In this document: one piece after another, positions 1 to 11,929 of the stretch
How positions within the stretch are numbered: position 1 is the stretch's first letter
Layout of the letters: every line of letters starts with the position of its first letter
Assembly: GCA_022827835.1 (NCBI GenBank)
Contig: JAJEIO010000040.1
Location: 1-64,000 of the forward strand
Length of the DNA: 64,000 nucleotides
From: Candidatus Latescibacterota bacterium
GTDB lineage: Bacteria > Latescibacterota > UBA2968 > UBA8231
Direction of reading: 5' to 3'
The notes under the pieces: model-generated
What the model saw: the letters and a program-made list of their open reading frames with translations, nothing else
Databases searched by the model: none
Told to the model about the DNA's origin: nothing
Program-made: the position numbers and the translations under genes

Positions 1-749
<749 letters not shown>

Positions 750-840
750 GGATTATTGGGAGTTTTATACTCCTGACATTATCCGCCTAGGTCAATGTTT
801 TTACTCTTTGATCTGCCCTCATGTGCGTTATTCGATTTTC

Positions 841-917
<77 letters not shown>

Positions 918-927
918 TTCAGGCTTT

Positions 928-940
928 TGCTCTTTGACAA
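928..940 (+). promoter_or_regulatory. boxA-like rRNA antitermination signal in the spacer
   Basis: TGCTCTTTGACAA closely resembles the bacterial boxA element (E. coli TGCTCTTTAACAA), which recruits NusB/NusE to keep RNA polymerase from terminating inside rRNA operons. It lies just after the spacer tRNA and ahead of 23S, as in other rRNA operons. A degenerate second copy, TACTCTTTGATC, sits before the tRNA at about 802-813. The rest of the spacer (918-1058) contains a hairpin with stem CGAGTGG/CCACTCG at 980-1011 and one arm of the 23S processing stem. Confidence 0.6.
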
Positions 941-1058
941 TCGAATACAGGTTCACATCAGTAATAATCTAAGGTTTACCGAGTGGAAGAGCGTTATGTG
1001 CTTACCACTCGAGACACCGCGATGCATTACCTCTAGTAGTGTTGTGACAGTGATTTTT

Positions 1059-4082
<3,024 letters not shown>

Positions 4083-4161
4083 TTTATTGTCGCAGCAATA
4101 CTGGAGTTTTGCATTGCTTGTGGTGTGGGCCTGTATTCGGTTGTTGAAGAGAATTTGAGTT

Positions 4162-4279
4162 TTCCGGTGGTTATAGCGGAGGGGAAACACCTCTTCCCAT
4201 TCCGAACAGAGCCGTTAAGCCCTCTTGCGCCGATGGTACTGCTGGGGTCGCCTAGTGGGAGAGTAGGACGCTGCCGGAT
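4162..4279 (+). rRNA. rrf: 5S ribosomal RNA
   Basis: The segment carries the 5S hallmark CCATTCCGAACAGAG, followed by GCGCCGATGGTACTG and GGGAGAGTAGGACG. The terminal helix is formed by TCCGG at the 5' end and CCGGA at the 3' end. It lies about 80 nt after 23S, giving the order 16S-tRNA-Ile-23S-5S, and is followed directly by a terminator. Boundaries are set by the helix and may shift by one or two bases. Confidence 0.93.
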
Positions 4280-4286
4280 TTTTTTA

Positions 4287-4317
4287 AAAGCCCATCCCTT
4301 TGGGGGTGGGCTTTTTT
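4287..4317 (+). terminator. Rho-independent terminator of the rRNA operon
   Basis: AAAAGCCCATCCC pairs with GGGTGGGCTTTT (one G-T wobble) around a short loop and runs into a T tract. It lies a few bases after 5S and would end the rRNA transcript before the EF-G-like gene. Confidence 0.88.
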
Positions 4318-4335
4318 GTGTCTGTGGAAAATACC

Positions 4336-4364
4336 TTGACAACGCCAAGGTAGGCCAATTAATT
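4336..4364 (+). promoter_or_regulatory. Candidate sigma-70-type promoter for the EF-G-like gene
   Basis: A perfect -35 hexamer TTGACA (4336-4341) is followed after 17 bp by TTAATT (4359-4364), a weak match to the -10 consensus. The position fits: it lies between the rRNA terminator and the start codon at 4396, which has a strong ribosome-binding site AGGAGGAGG at 4383-4391. Confidence 0.4.
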
Positions 4365-4395
4365 AAGCACTTCTCTTAATTCAGGAGGAGGCAAA

Positions 4396-6465
4396 TTGAG
4401 CGAACAAACGAGGAATTTTTCTCTGTGTGGCCATAGCGGCGCAGGTAAAACAGCGCTGTCTGAGGCCATGTTATTCAACATGGGCGTCGTAAATCGCTTG
4501 GGACGCATTGATGACGGGACGACGACATCAGATTATGATTCGGCCGAGATTGAGCGTCAGATTTCGCTCAAGGTCTCCTTGCTGAATGGCCAGTGGCAGG
4601 ATCATCACCTCAACATAATTGATACGCCGGGGTATGCAGATTTTATCTCTGAGGCCAAGTCGGCACTGCGCGTGTCCGACGCAATGGTCACTGTCGTCGA
4701 TTCGGTTACCGGGATAGAGATCGGCACTGAGCGAACTTGGAATTTCGCTGCCGATTACAATTTGTCCCGGGTACTATTCATCAACAAGATGGACCGCACC
4801 GATGCCGACGCCGATCGGGTCTTAGAAATGCTTCAAGAGCGTTTCGGGCGCCAAGTCGTGCCTTTGCAAATGTCGGTAAATCCCGGCGAGGGATTCAACC
4901 AGATTGTCGATCTGGTTGCGATGAGAGCCTATGCGTACCAGGATGGTAAAGCCACAGAAGGAGACATACCTAACGAGGTCCAAAGCCGCGCCGAAGAGTT
5001 GCGCGAGCAATTGGTAGAATCCATCGCCGAGACCGACGAAGAACTGATGGAGAAGTATTTCAGCGAGGGCGAACTGACCACAGAGGATTTAGTTGCTGGT
5101 TTGCGTCAGGCTATGTTACGGCGCGAAATTTTTCCAGTCTTTTTTGGGGATGCTTACAACAATGTCGGCATTGATCGGCTGCTGGACGCCTTGGTGCAAT
5201 ACGGTCCGTCACCGGTCGAAGCGGCAGGACTCAGATTCCAAGATGGCGAAGAACAGGAGGCTGAGCTTGAAGGTACCGCTACTGCGCCCTTGGCTGCTCT
5301 GGTGTTCAAGACCTTGGCCGAGCAGCACGTAGGTGAGCTTTCCCTATTGCGCCTTTTCTCTGGAGCGATCAAGCCCGGCGACGAAGTGGCCAACTCAAGC
5401 AAGCGCGCCACCGAGCGCATTGGCCAGATCTATCACCTCAACGGCAACAAGCGGACCGAAGTCGCAAGTGCCGAGGCTGGCGATATCGTCGCCTTAGTCA
5501 AGCTCAAGGACACCCATACGACCGATACGCTTTGCGCCAAGGGCGCGTCGTTGAAACTTCCGGGCATTGCATTCCCAGAGCCGCTAATTCGCGTGGCTAT
5601 TCACGCCAAGGAGCAGGGCGGCGAGGACCGCGTCGCTACCGGACTTTCCCAATTGCACGAGGAAGATCCGAGCTTCATCATGAAATACGACGGTGAGGTT
5701 CGCCAAACGATTCTGCTCACTCAAGGAGAGTTGCATTTGGAAATTATCGTTAGTCGCCTGAAAGAGCGATTTGGCGTGGAGATTGATATGGAGGTGCCGC
5801 GGATTCCCTATCGAGAAACGATCCGCGGCAATGCCGATGCGCAATACCGGCACAAGAAGCAGTCGGGCGGCCGCGGGCAGTTTGGCGAGGTGTTTATACG
5901 CATTGCCCCTAAAGGGCGCGGTGAAGGTTTTGAGTTTCTCAATGAGGTCGTCGGCGGCAATATCCCGAGCAACTTCATCCCCGCGGTGGAAAAGGGCGTC
6001 GTCGAGACGCTGAGCGAGGGGCCAGTGGCCGGTTACCAAGTCATTGATGTGGCTGTTACTGTGTACGATGGTAAGCACCATCCGGTAGATTCGGATGAAG
6101 TTTCTTTTAAATTGGCCGGTTCCCACGCCTTCAAGGACGCCTTCCTCAAAGCCAAGCCGATCTTGCTAGAGCCTATTTATCACTTGGAGATTACGGTGCC
6201 CGAGGAATTTATGGGCGACGTAATGGGTGACCTTTCGTCGCGGAGAGGTCGAATCAGCGGCATGGACGCAGACGGCCATTTCCAGGTCATCCACGCCGAG
6301 GCCCCCTTAGCCGAAATAGATCGTTACGCCACGTTGCTGCGCTCCATGACGCAGGGCAAGGGATTCCATGCCCAGCGATTCGACCGCTACGAGGAAGTTC
6401 CCGGGGATATCATGGCTAAAGTCGTCGAAAACTCGCAAAAAAATAAGGGCAAAGAAGCAGCCTGA
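4396..6465 (+). CDS. Elongation factor G-like translational GTPase (EF-G2 type)
   Basis: A 689-residue translational GTPase with the EF-G domain order: G domain with P-loop GHSGAGKT (residues 12-19), switch II DTPGY (76-80) and NKMD (130-133), then beta-barrel domain II, domain III, domain IV and a C-terminal domain V. The P-loop and DTPGY differ from canonical EF-G (AHIDAGKTT, DTPGH) and match the EF-G-like paralogue family, so this is probably not the main fusA; the histidine normally catalytic in switch II is Tyr here. The start is TTG with a strong Shine-Dalgarno eight bases upstream. It stands alone after the rRNA operon and is followed by its own terminator. The exact role of such paralogues (ribosome recycling, stress or a non-GTP-hydrolysing function) cannot be told from sequence. 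Confidence 0.9.
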   Translation: MSEQTRNFSLCGHSGAGKTALSEAMLFNMGVVNRLGRIDDGTTTSDYDSAEIERQISLKVSLLNGQWQDHHLNIIDTPGYADFISEAKSALRVSDAMVTVVDSVTGIEIGTERTWNFAADYNLSRVLFINKMDRTDADADRVLEMLQERFGRQVVPLQMSVNPGEGFNQIVDLVAMRAYAYQDGKATEGDIPNEVQSRAEELREQLVESIAETDEELMEKYFSEGELTTEDLVAGLRQAMLRREIFPVFFGDAYNNVGIDRLLDALVQYGPSPVEAAGLRFQDGEEQEAELEGTATAPLAALVFKTLAEQHVGELSLLRLFSGAIKPGDEVANSSKRATERIGQIYHLNGNKRTEVASAEAGDIVALVKLKDTHTTDTLCAKGASLKLPGIAFPEPLIRVAIHAKEQGGEDRVATGLSQLHEEDPSFIMKYDGEVRQTILLTQGELHLEIIVSRLKERFGVEIDMEVPRIPYRETIRGNADAQYRHKKQSGGRGQFGEVFIRIAPKGRGEGFEFLNEVVGGNIPSNFIPAVEKGVVETLSEGPVAGYQVIDVAVTVYDGKHHPVDSDEVSFKLAGSHAFKDAFLKAKPILLEPIYHLEITVPEEFMGDVMGDLSSRRGRISGMDADGHFQVIHAEAPLAEIDRYATLLRSMTQGKGFHAQRFDRYEEVPGDIMAKVVENSQKNKGKEAA

Positions 6466-6488
6466 GTGACTTGCTTTTACCCGTTGTG

Positions 6489-6530
6489 AAGGGCGGTCGG
6501 CCAAAGCGGTCGGCGGCCCTTTGCTTTTTG
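6489..6530 (+). terminator. Rho-independent terminator after the EF-G-like gene
   Basis: GGGCGGTCGGCC (6491-6502) pairs with GGTCGGCGGCCC (6508-6519) across the loop AAAGC with one mismatch and some G-T pairs, followed by TTTGCTTTTTG. It separates the EF-G-like gene from yebC. Confidence 0.65.
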
Positions 6531-6647
6531 TATTGCGCGGGTTTTTTTATCTTAATACTGTCATAGAAAACAGTCGATTTTCTCCGAATGGTGCTTCTGC
6601 TTTGAGTAGTGAGAGCACAGGCGGGGATTGGTAAGGAGATACAGCCG

Positions 6648-7406
6648 ATGTCTGGCCACTCCAAATGGAGTACAATCAAGCGCAAAAAAGGTGCCAACGA
6701 TGCCAAGCGCGGCAAAATTTTTACGAAGTTGATCCGCGAGATTTCAGTGGCGGCCCGCAGTGGAGGTGATGAGGGGGCCAATCCAAGTCTGCGCACGGCA
6801 GTCCAGAATGCCAAAGCGGCCAATATGCCCGCGGCAACCATTGAGCGCGCCATACGCCGAGGCACTGGCGACGAGCCGGGGGCGATATACGAGGAAGGAC
6901 TCTTTGAAGGCTATGGCCCCGGTGGGGTGGCCATCATCGTCGAAACCTTATCGGACAACCGCAACCGCACGGTTTCCGAAATTCGCCACGTATTTACTAA
7001 ATACAACGGCAACCTCGCAGAGAGTGGGGCGGTAGCTTGGATGTTTGAACACAAGGGCGTCATTGAAGTAGAAAAGGCCAATGTTTCCGAAGACGACCTC
7101 CTATTGGCGATCGTAGATGCCGGAGGTGAGGATATCCAAGATGGCGACCAAGTCCACGAAGTAACGACTCCAGTTGCCGACTTGGAGCCGGTTAAAAAGG
7201 CATTAGAAGACAACGGCATTGCCTTCGCCCAAGCGACGTTGGCTTGGATGCCCAAACGCGAAACCATGCTCGAAGTACAAGGCGAAGAGGCCGAGAAAAT
7301 TATCCGCCTCCTCGAGGCATTGGAGGATCTAGACGACGTACAGAAGGTCTTTTCCAATTTCGATCTCCGAGAAGACGAGCTCGAAAAACTCATGGCTCAG
7401 GCCTAG
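6648..7406 (+). CDS. yebC: YebC/PmpR family protein
   Basis: A 252-residue protein beginning MSGHSKWSTIKRKK, the nearly invariant N-terminus of the YebC/PmpR family, followed by the characteristic GGYGPGGV-like segment (here YGPGGVAIIVE) and ESGAVAWMF. Members were first described as transcriptional regulators; more recent work on the family links some of them to relief of ribosome stalling. ATG at 6648 is chosen because it restores the family N-terminus and has AAGGAG upstream; an upstream GTG would add 13 unlikely residues. It directly precedes ruvC, an arrangement widespread in bacteria, and probably shares its transcript. Confidence 0.95.
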   Translation: MSGHSKWSTIKRKKGANDAKRGKIFTKLIREISVAARSGGDEGANPSLRTAVQNAKAANMPAATIERAIRRGTGDEPGAIYEEGLFEGYGPGGVAIIVETLSDNRNRTVSEIRHVFTKYNGNLAESGAVAWMFEHKGVIEVEKANVSEDDLLLAIVDAGGEDIQDGDQVHEVTTPVADLEPVKKALEDNGIAFAQATLAWMPKRETMLEVQGEEAEKIIRLLEALEDLDDVQKVFSNFDLREDELEKLMAQA

Positions 7407-7418
7407 TAAGGCTTCGCT

Positions 7419-7958
7419 TTGCTTGTCCTTGGAGTAGATCCTAGCAGCACGAGCACGGGCTACGGCTTCGTCGAATACAGCAAGCGCAAGGCTCGCTATA
7501 TTGACTGCGGCTGTATCCGTCCCAAGGAAGATGCGTTCGAGGATCGGCTGGTGTACATGTTCGACGAGATGACGCGGCTCATCGGCGAATACGCCCCAGA
7601 CGAGGGCGCGATCGAAACCACGTTCTTTGGCAAGGACGCCACCGCGGCGGCCAAGCTGGGCCAAGCGCGAGGTTGCCTGATTATCGCCATGCGCAAAGCC
7701 GACTTGCCCATTGCCCACTATACGCCGACGATGATCAAAAGATCGGTGACCGGAAATGGCCAAGCGACCAAGCAACAGGTCCAGTTCATGGTAGCCCGCA
7801 CCTTGGGTATGAAGGAACGGCCCAAATCCCTCGATGCATCAGACGCCTTGGCTATCGCGCTATGCCACACTCAGCAGTCCGGCCGGGTCTTATGCGAAGG
7901 CCGAGGGCAGCGCAAGCCCGAGATAGAGGCCTTGCTCAGCCGCATGGTCCGGCGTTAG
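7419..7958 (+). CDS. ruvC: Crossover junction endodeoxyribonuclease RuvC
   Basis: RuvC resolves Holliday junctions by symmetric nicking of the branches exposed by RuvAB. This 179-residue protein has the four acidic active-site positions of the RNase H-fold family: D7 in GVDPSS, E66 in AIETTFF, and D139 and D142 in DASDALAIALCH, nearly the same numbering as in E. coli. The start is TTG, twelve bases after yebC, with a modest TAAGG ribosome-binding site overlapping the end of yebC. It begins the ruvC-ruvA-ruvB run, with only eight bases before ruvA. Confidence 0.96.
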   Translation: MLVLGVDPSSTSTGYGFVEYSKRKARYIDCGCIRPKEDAFEDRLVYMFDEMTRLIGEYAPDEGAIETTFFGKDATAAAKLGQARGCLIIAMRKADLPIAHYTPTMIKRSVTGNGQATKQQVQFMVARTLGMKERPKSLDASDALAIALCHTQQSGRVLCEGRGQRKPEIEALLSRMVRR

Positions 7959-7966
7959 GTATATCC

Positions 7967-8557
7967 GTGATAACACACCTGCGCGGAACACTCCTGTCCA
8001 AATCACCTACCCATGCCGTCGTCGACGTCGGGGGCGTGGGGTATGGCTTGGCCATATCCCTAATAACGTTCGACCAACTACCTCCAGCCTCCGAGGCGGT
8101 CCATTTGTCCACCTATCTCTATGTGCGCGAAGACCGCATGGAGCTTTTCGGCTTTGCCAATGAGGAAGAGCGGGAGATCTTCGAGTTGCTGATCGGCGTT
8201 TCGGGCATCGGCCCTCATTCGGCGTTGACCGTGCTGTCGGGCATGACCCTGCGCGATTTACAGGAGGCCATCTTACAGGAGCGCGTAGCCGAACTGACGG
8301 CGATCAAGGGCATTGGTCGCAAGACTGCAGAACGCTTGGTACTCGATCTAAAGGACAAAGTCCGCGCGAGTGCCCCGGCGACCGGCGAAGCGGCCTCGGA
8401 GGCCAAACCTGGCGCAACCGACGAAGCGGCAAAGGCTCTGATGACGTTGGGGTACGCAGCACCTGCCGCTCGCCAAGCGGTGCGCAAGGCCGTCGAAAAG
8501 CACGGCCCCGACCTGAGTGTGCAACAGCTAATCAAACTGGCTCTCAAGGAACGCTGA
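7967..8557 (+). CDS. ruvA: Holliday junction branch migration protein RuvA
   Basis: RuvA binds the four-way junction and loads the RuvB motor. The 196-residue protein starts with ITHLRGTLL, the family's OB-fold beginning, continues with VDVGGVGYGL, and contains the helix-hairpin-helix signatures GVSGIGPHSAL and AIKGIGRKTAERL. A C-terminal three-helix domain (roughly residues 145-196, after an Ala/Glu-rich linker) is the RuvB-binding part. GTG at 7967 gives the standard N-terminus; the long open frame upstream overlaps ruvC and is not coding. It sits between ruvC and ruvB with short gaps. Confidence 0.95.
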   Translation: MITHLRGTLLSKSPTHAVVDVGGVGYGLAISLITFDQLPPASEAVHLSTYLYVREDRMELFGFANEEEREIFELLIGVSGIGPHSALTVLSGMTLRDLQEAILQERVAELTAIKGIGRKTAERLVLDLKDKVRASAPATGEAASEAKPGATDEAAKALMTLGYAAPAARQAVRKAVEKHGPDLSVQQLIKLALKER

Positions 8558-8567
8558 AGGCTCGGCT

Positions 8568-9593
8568 ATGGACCATCGACCCATAGATCCTAGTGGCGGA
8601 GACGACGACCTTCAGTTCGACAATACGCTGCGTCCTCAGTCCCTTGCCGAGATGCTGGGCCAAGAGAAAACCAAGCAGCAACTCGGCATTGCCATTGAAG
8701 CTGCCCGGCAGCGCGGCGAAGCCATGGATCACGTGCTGCTGTACGGTCCGCCCGGTCTGGGCAAGACGACGCTTTCGTATGTGATCGCCAAAGAGCTCGG
8801 CGTTGAAATCTATCCCACGTCAGGGCCTTTGCTCGAGCGTCCGAGCGACTTGGCTGGTATGCTCACGACCATGGAGCCGCGTGACGTGCTTTTCATCGAC
8901 GAGATTCACCGCGTTAACCGCGTGGTCGAGGAATACCTGTACTCGGCGATGGAGGACTTCAAAATCGATATCATCATTGACCAAGGTCCAGCGGCCCGCT
9001 CGGTCAGCGTACCATTGGAGCCTTTTACCTTAATCGGGGCCACTACACGCCAAGGCTTGTTGACTTCGCCGATGCGCGCTCGCTTTGGGCTCAATGCCCA
9101 CCTCGACTACTACTCGGTCGCCGAACTCGCCGCGATCGTCAAGCGCGACGCTCGCCTGCTGAATTTATCGGTCTCAGAGTCAGGCGCGATGGAAATTGCC
9201 CGTCGCTCCCGCGGCACGGCGCGGATTGCCAAGCGCTGGCTGCGTCGCGCGCGCGATTTTGCCCAAGTGGAAGGCGAAGGCGAGATCAATGCCGAGGTGG
9301 TACAAAAAGCACTCGTCATCCAAGATGTCGACGAGATGGGGCTCGATAAGATGGACATCACATTGCTGCGGGCCATCATTGAAAAATTCAACGGCGGCCC
9401 AGTCGGCCTGAGCAATCTAGCGGCCACAATCGGCGAGGAGGCCGAGACAATCGAGGAAGTGGTCGAGCCTTATTTGATCAAGGAAGGCTTTATTAAGCGC
9501 ACCCCCAAGGGCCGCATGGCCATGCCGCGAGCTTGGGAACGCCTCGGCTTCGAGCCACCACCAAGCCACGGCGAGCAATTGGAGTTGCTGTGA
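8568..9593 (+). CDS. ruvB: Holliday junction branch migration ATPase RuvB
   Basis: This is the hexameric AAA+ motor that drives branch migration with RuvA. The 341-residue protein shows the N-terminal family stretch LRPQSLAEMLGQ, Walker A GPPGLGKTT (60-68), Walker B with DEIH (111-114), a sensor-1 region with GATTRQGLLTSPMRARFG containing the arginine finger, and the C-terminal winged-helix segment with FIKRTPKGR. The length is typical. Its last codons overlap the tsaB start (GTGA), so the two are probably translationally coupled. Confidence 0.97.
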   Translation: MDHRPIDPSGGDDDLQFDNTLRPQSLAEMLGQEKTKQQLGIAIEAARQRGEAMDHVLLYGPPGLGKTTLSYVIAKELGVEIYPTSGPLLERPSDLAGMLTTMEPRDVLFIDEIHRVNRVVEEYLYSAMEDFKIDIIIDQGPAARSVSVPLEPFTLIGATTRQGLLTSPMRARFGLNAHLDYYSVAELAAIVKRDARLLNLSVSESGAMEIARRSRGTARIAKRWLRRARDFAQVEGEGEINAEVVQKALVIQDVDEMGLDKMDITLLRAIIEKFNGGPVGLSNLAATIGEEAETIEEVVEPYLIKEGFIKRTPKGRMAMPRAWERLGFEPPPSHGEQLELL

Positions 9594-10288
9594 GCGCACA
9601 CGACCGCGACGTGATTCTGGCGTTGGACACGGCCACCCCGGTCGGCAGCGTGGCACTCTGCGCGGCGGCAGGGATCGTCGTCAGCCGCTATTTCGACGTG
9701 GGATTGCAGCATTCACAGCGGCTCTTCGGCGAGGTGGAGGCAGCACTAGAGGCCGCAGACATGGATGTCGAGGGAGTGCGGGCCGTAGCCGTCGCGATTG
9801 GGCCAGGGTCGTTTACTGGCCTGCGGATCGGGCTGAGTGCAGCTAAGGGTTTGTGTTTGGCTGCGGGCAAGGATTTAGTGACGGTTTCAACGCTGGAAGC
9901 ACTGGCTGCTCGTCTGCCCTTTGCCCACGTGCCTGTTTGCACTGTCCTCGACGCGCGCAAGCGCGAGGTCTATGCTGCGCTCTACGACACGGCGACGGGC
10001 GTTCCGGTCGAACTGGCACCGCCCCGGGCCATCGCGCCAGCGCAGTTGGTCCAAGAGCGAGCTAACGCGCCGACGATTTTCACTGGGGACGGAGCTACGG
10101 CCTATCGCGAACTATTGGCGGGCAACCCAGCCGCGCAATTTGCCCCCCTGTCCTGCGCTCGTCCCGACGCCGGAACTATTGGCTGGCTGGCGCTATCCAA
10201 GCTGGAGAAAGGCCAAACTGCGGACCTGGCCTCAGTGGAACCCGATTACTTGCGCTCGCCCGATGCTCGTCCCCTAGCGCGGGCATGA
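9590..10288 (+). CDS. tsaB: tRNA threonylcarbamoyladenosine biosynthesis protein TsaB
   Basis: TsaB is the non-catalytic ASKHA partner of TsaD in making the t6A modification at position 37 of ANN-decoding tRNAs. The 232-residue protein has the family beginning ILALDTATPVGSVAL and the signature IGPGSFTGLRIGLSAAKG (residues 70-87). It lacks the metal-binding histidines that mark TsaD. GTG at 9590 is chosen because it overlaps the ruvB stop by four bases and restores a normal N-terminus. rimI follows with an ATGA overlap; a tsaB-rimI pair is common in bacteria. Confidence 0.93.
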   Translation: MSAHDRDVILALDTATPVGSVALCAAAGIVVSRYFDVGLQHSQRLFGEVEAALEAADMDVEGVRAVAVAIGPGSFTGLRIGLSAAKGLCLAAGKDLVTVSTLEALAARLPFAHVPVCTVLDARKREVYAALYDTATGVPVELAPPRAIAPAQLVQERANAPTIFTGDGATAYRELLAGNPAAQFAPLSCARPDAGTIGWLALSKLEKGQTADLASVEPDYLRSPDARPLARA

Positions 10289-10740
10289 GCGGCGAGAGTC
10301 GCTTCGTTTCGTTAGGGCCGATCCACCTACATCGCGTGATGGAGATTGAGCGAGAATCTTTTGCCAATCCGTGGAGCGAGGCCGATTTTTATTACCTACT
10401 TGCCGATAGAGATGCCCTGTGTTTAGGGCTTTTGCACTACGGCGAGCTGATCGGCTATGCGATGGGTTATTTCGCCGACCGCGATTTTCACCTAGCCAAT
10501 CTCGCGGTAGATTCGGCATATCGGAACCGGGGGTGGGGTGGGCAGTTGTTGGGGCAGATGTTGCGCGTGGCCGCAGAACAGGGCGCTAGCTGTTGTGCGC
10601 TCGAAGTGCGCTCGGCAAATCGGGCCGCGCGGGCGCTCTACTGCAAGGCGGGGTTCCGGGTCGTAGGGCGGCGGGTGGCGTACTACAGCGATCCCCCGGA
10701 CGACGCCGTTTTAATGGAATACAACATAGAGATTTTGTAA
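10285..10740 (+). CDS. rimI: Ribosomal protein S18-alanine N-acetyltransferase RimI
   Basis: A 151-residue single-domain GNAT acetyltransferase. The acetyl-CoA binding motif is RNRGWGGQLL (residues 80-89), preceded by the beta strand NLAVDSAYR and followed by LEVRSANRAARALYCKAGF, the RimI-type pattern in which a neighbouring Asn and Tyr take part in catalysis. RimI acetylates the N-terminal alanine of S18 in enterobacteria; substrates elsewhere may be broader. It overlaps tsaB by four bases, so both are likely made from one transcript starting at or before yebC. Confidence 0.9.
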   Translation: MSGESRFVSLGPIHLHRVMEIERESFANPWSEADFYYLLADRDALCLGLLHYGELIGYAMGYFADRDFHLANLAVDSAYRNRGWGGQLLGQMLRVAAEQGASCCALEVRSANRAARALYCKAGFRVVGRRVAYYSDPPDDAVLMEYNIEIL

Positions 10741-10811
10741 TTTATTTATTATACTTTAACTCTTTGGCGACAAATAACCGCCAGAGCTTATAACAGCAGA
10801 AGAGGGACGCG

Positions 10812-11921
10812 ATGGCTGAAGTAATTCTGAAGAATGTTCGCAAAGTGTACGACAAAGAAGTGGTGGCGGTGGACGACGCCGATATCGAGATCAAGGACAA
10901 GGAATTCGTGGTGCTCGTCGGCCCCTCGGGCTGTGGCAAGTCCACGACGCTGCGAATGATCGCCGGGCTTGAGGAAATCACCGCCGGCGAGATTTCGATA
11001 GATGGGACGATCGTCAACGACGTGCCCCCCAAGGACCGCGACATCGCCATGGTATTTCAGAATTACGCACTCTATCCGCACATGAGCGTCTATCAAAACA
11101 TGGCCTTTGGGCTTAAGCTGCGGAAATATCCCAAAGACGAGATTGAGGCGCGGGTGCAAGAAGCAGCCGATATACTCGGCATTCAAGAATTGCTAGAGCG
11201 CAAGCCCAAGGCGCTTTCGGGCGGTCAGCGCCAGCGCGTGGCGGTGGGGCGCGCCATCGTCCGCAAGCCCAAGGTATTTCTCTTTGACGAACCCCTCTCC
11301 AACCTCGATGCCAAGCTGAGGGTGCAGATGCGCACCGAGATCAGCAAGTTGCACACCCGCCTAGGGGCCACCATGGTGTACGTGACGCACGACCAAGTCG
11401 AGGCCATGACCATGGGAGACCGCATCGTGGTCATGCGCGATGGCCTCATTCAGCAGATCGACAAGCCCCTCCATCTCTACAATAAACCCGTCAACCAATT
11501 CGTCGCTGGCTTTATCGGCAGCCCCTCCATGAACTTCATCCGCGGCACGCTGACCTCCAACGGCAGCGGTCTAGTCTTCGACGAAGGCAATGTGCAACTC
11601 GCCCTGCCCGCCGGCCACGGCGACCAGCTAGGCAGCCACTTGGGTCAGGAAGTGACGCTGGGCATCCGCCCGGAAGACATCCACGATCCGGATACTATTG
11701 GCCGCAATGTCGAGACCGTCGAAATTGCAGCCAAGGTCGAAGTGGTCGAACCGATGGGCAATGAGGTCTTTCTCAATCTGACCACCGGCAAGACCGCTTT
11801 TGTCGCCCGCGTTGATCCGCTACACATGCCGCAAGTTGACCAAACAGTACGGTTGGCCGTCGAAATCGACAAAGCCCACTTTTTTGCTCTGGACAACCAA
11901 GCGAGCTTGTTGCAGAAATAG
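10812..11921 (+). CDS. Sugar-type ABC transporter ATP-binding protein (MalK/UgpC/MsmK family)
   Basis: A 369-residue ATPase subunit with Walker [10 protein letters not shown] (37-45), Q-loop [10 protein letters not shown], signature LSGGQRQR (135-142), Walker [12 protein letters not shown] (156-166) and switch His193 in VTHDQ, followed by a C-terminal TOBE/OB-fold regulatory part (about 240-369). Domain layout and length match the MalK/UgpC group that energises carbohydrate importers. No permease or binding protein of that type is nearby, so it may serve several transporters, as MsmK does. A good AGAGGGA ribosome-binding site precedes ATG 10812. The 71-base AT-rich gap upstream separates it from rimI and may hold a promoter (for example TTGGCG at 10764 with TTATAA at 10788). 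Confidence 0.93.
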   Translation: MAEVILKNVRKVYDKEVVAVDDADIEIKDKEFVVLVGPSGCGKSTTLRMIAGLEEITAGEISIDGTIVNDVPPKDRDIAMVFQNYALYPHMSVYQNMAFGLKLRKYPKDEIEARVQEAADILGIQELLERKPKALSGGQRQRVAVGRAIVRKPKVFLFDEPLSNLDAKLRVQMRTEISKLHTRLGATMVYVTHDQVEAMTMGDRIVVMRDGLIQQIDKPLHLYNKPVNQFVAGFIGSPSMNFIRGTLTSNGSGLVFDEGNVQLALPAGHGDQLGSHLGQEVTLGIRPEDIHDPDTIGRNVETVEIAAKVEVVEPMGNEVFLNLTTGKTAFVARVDPLHMPQVDQTVRLAVEIDKAHFFALDNQASLLQK

Positions 11922-11929
11922 GGATTGGC

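Noticed and set aside
918..1058. A second spacer tRNA (tRNA-Ala) after tRNA-Ile
   Set aside because: No cloverleaf or GGGGCC-type acceptor stem is found; only a boxA-like site, a small hairpin and a 23S processing arm are present.
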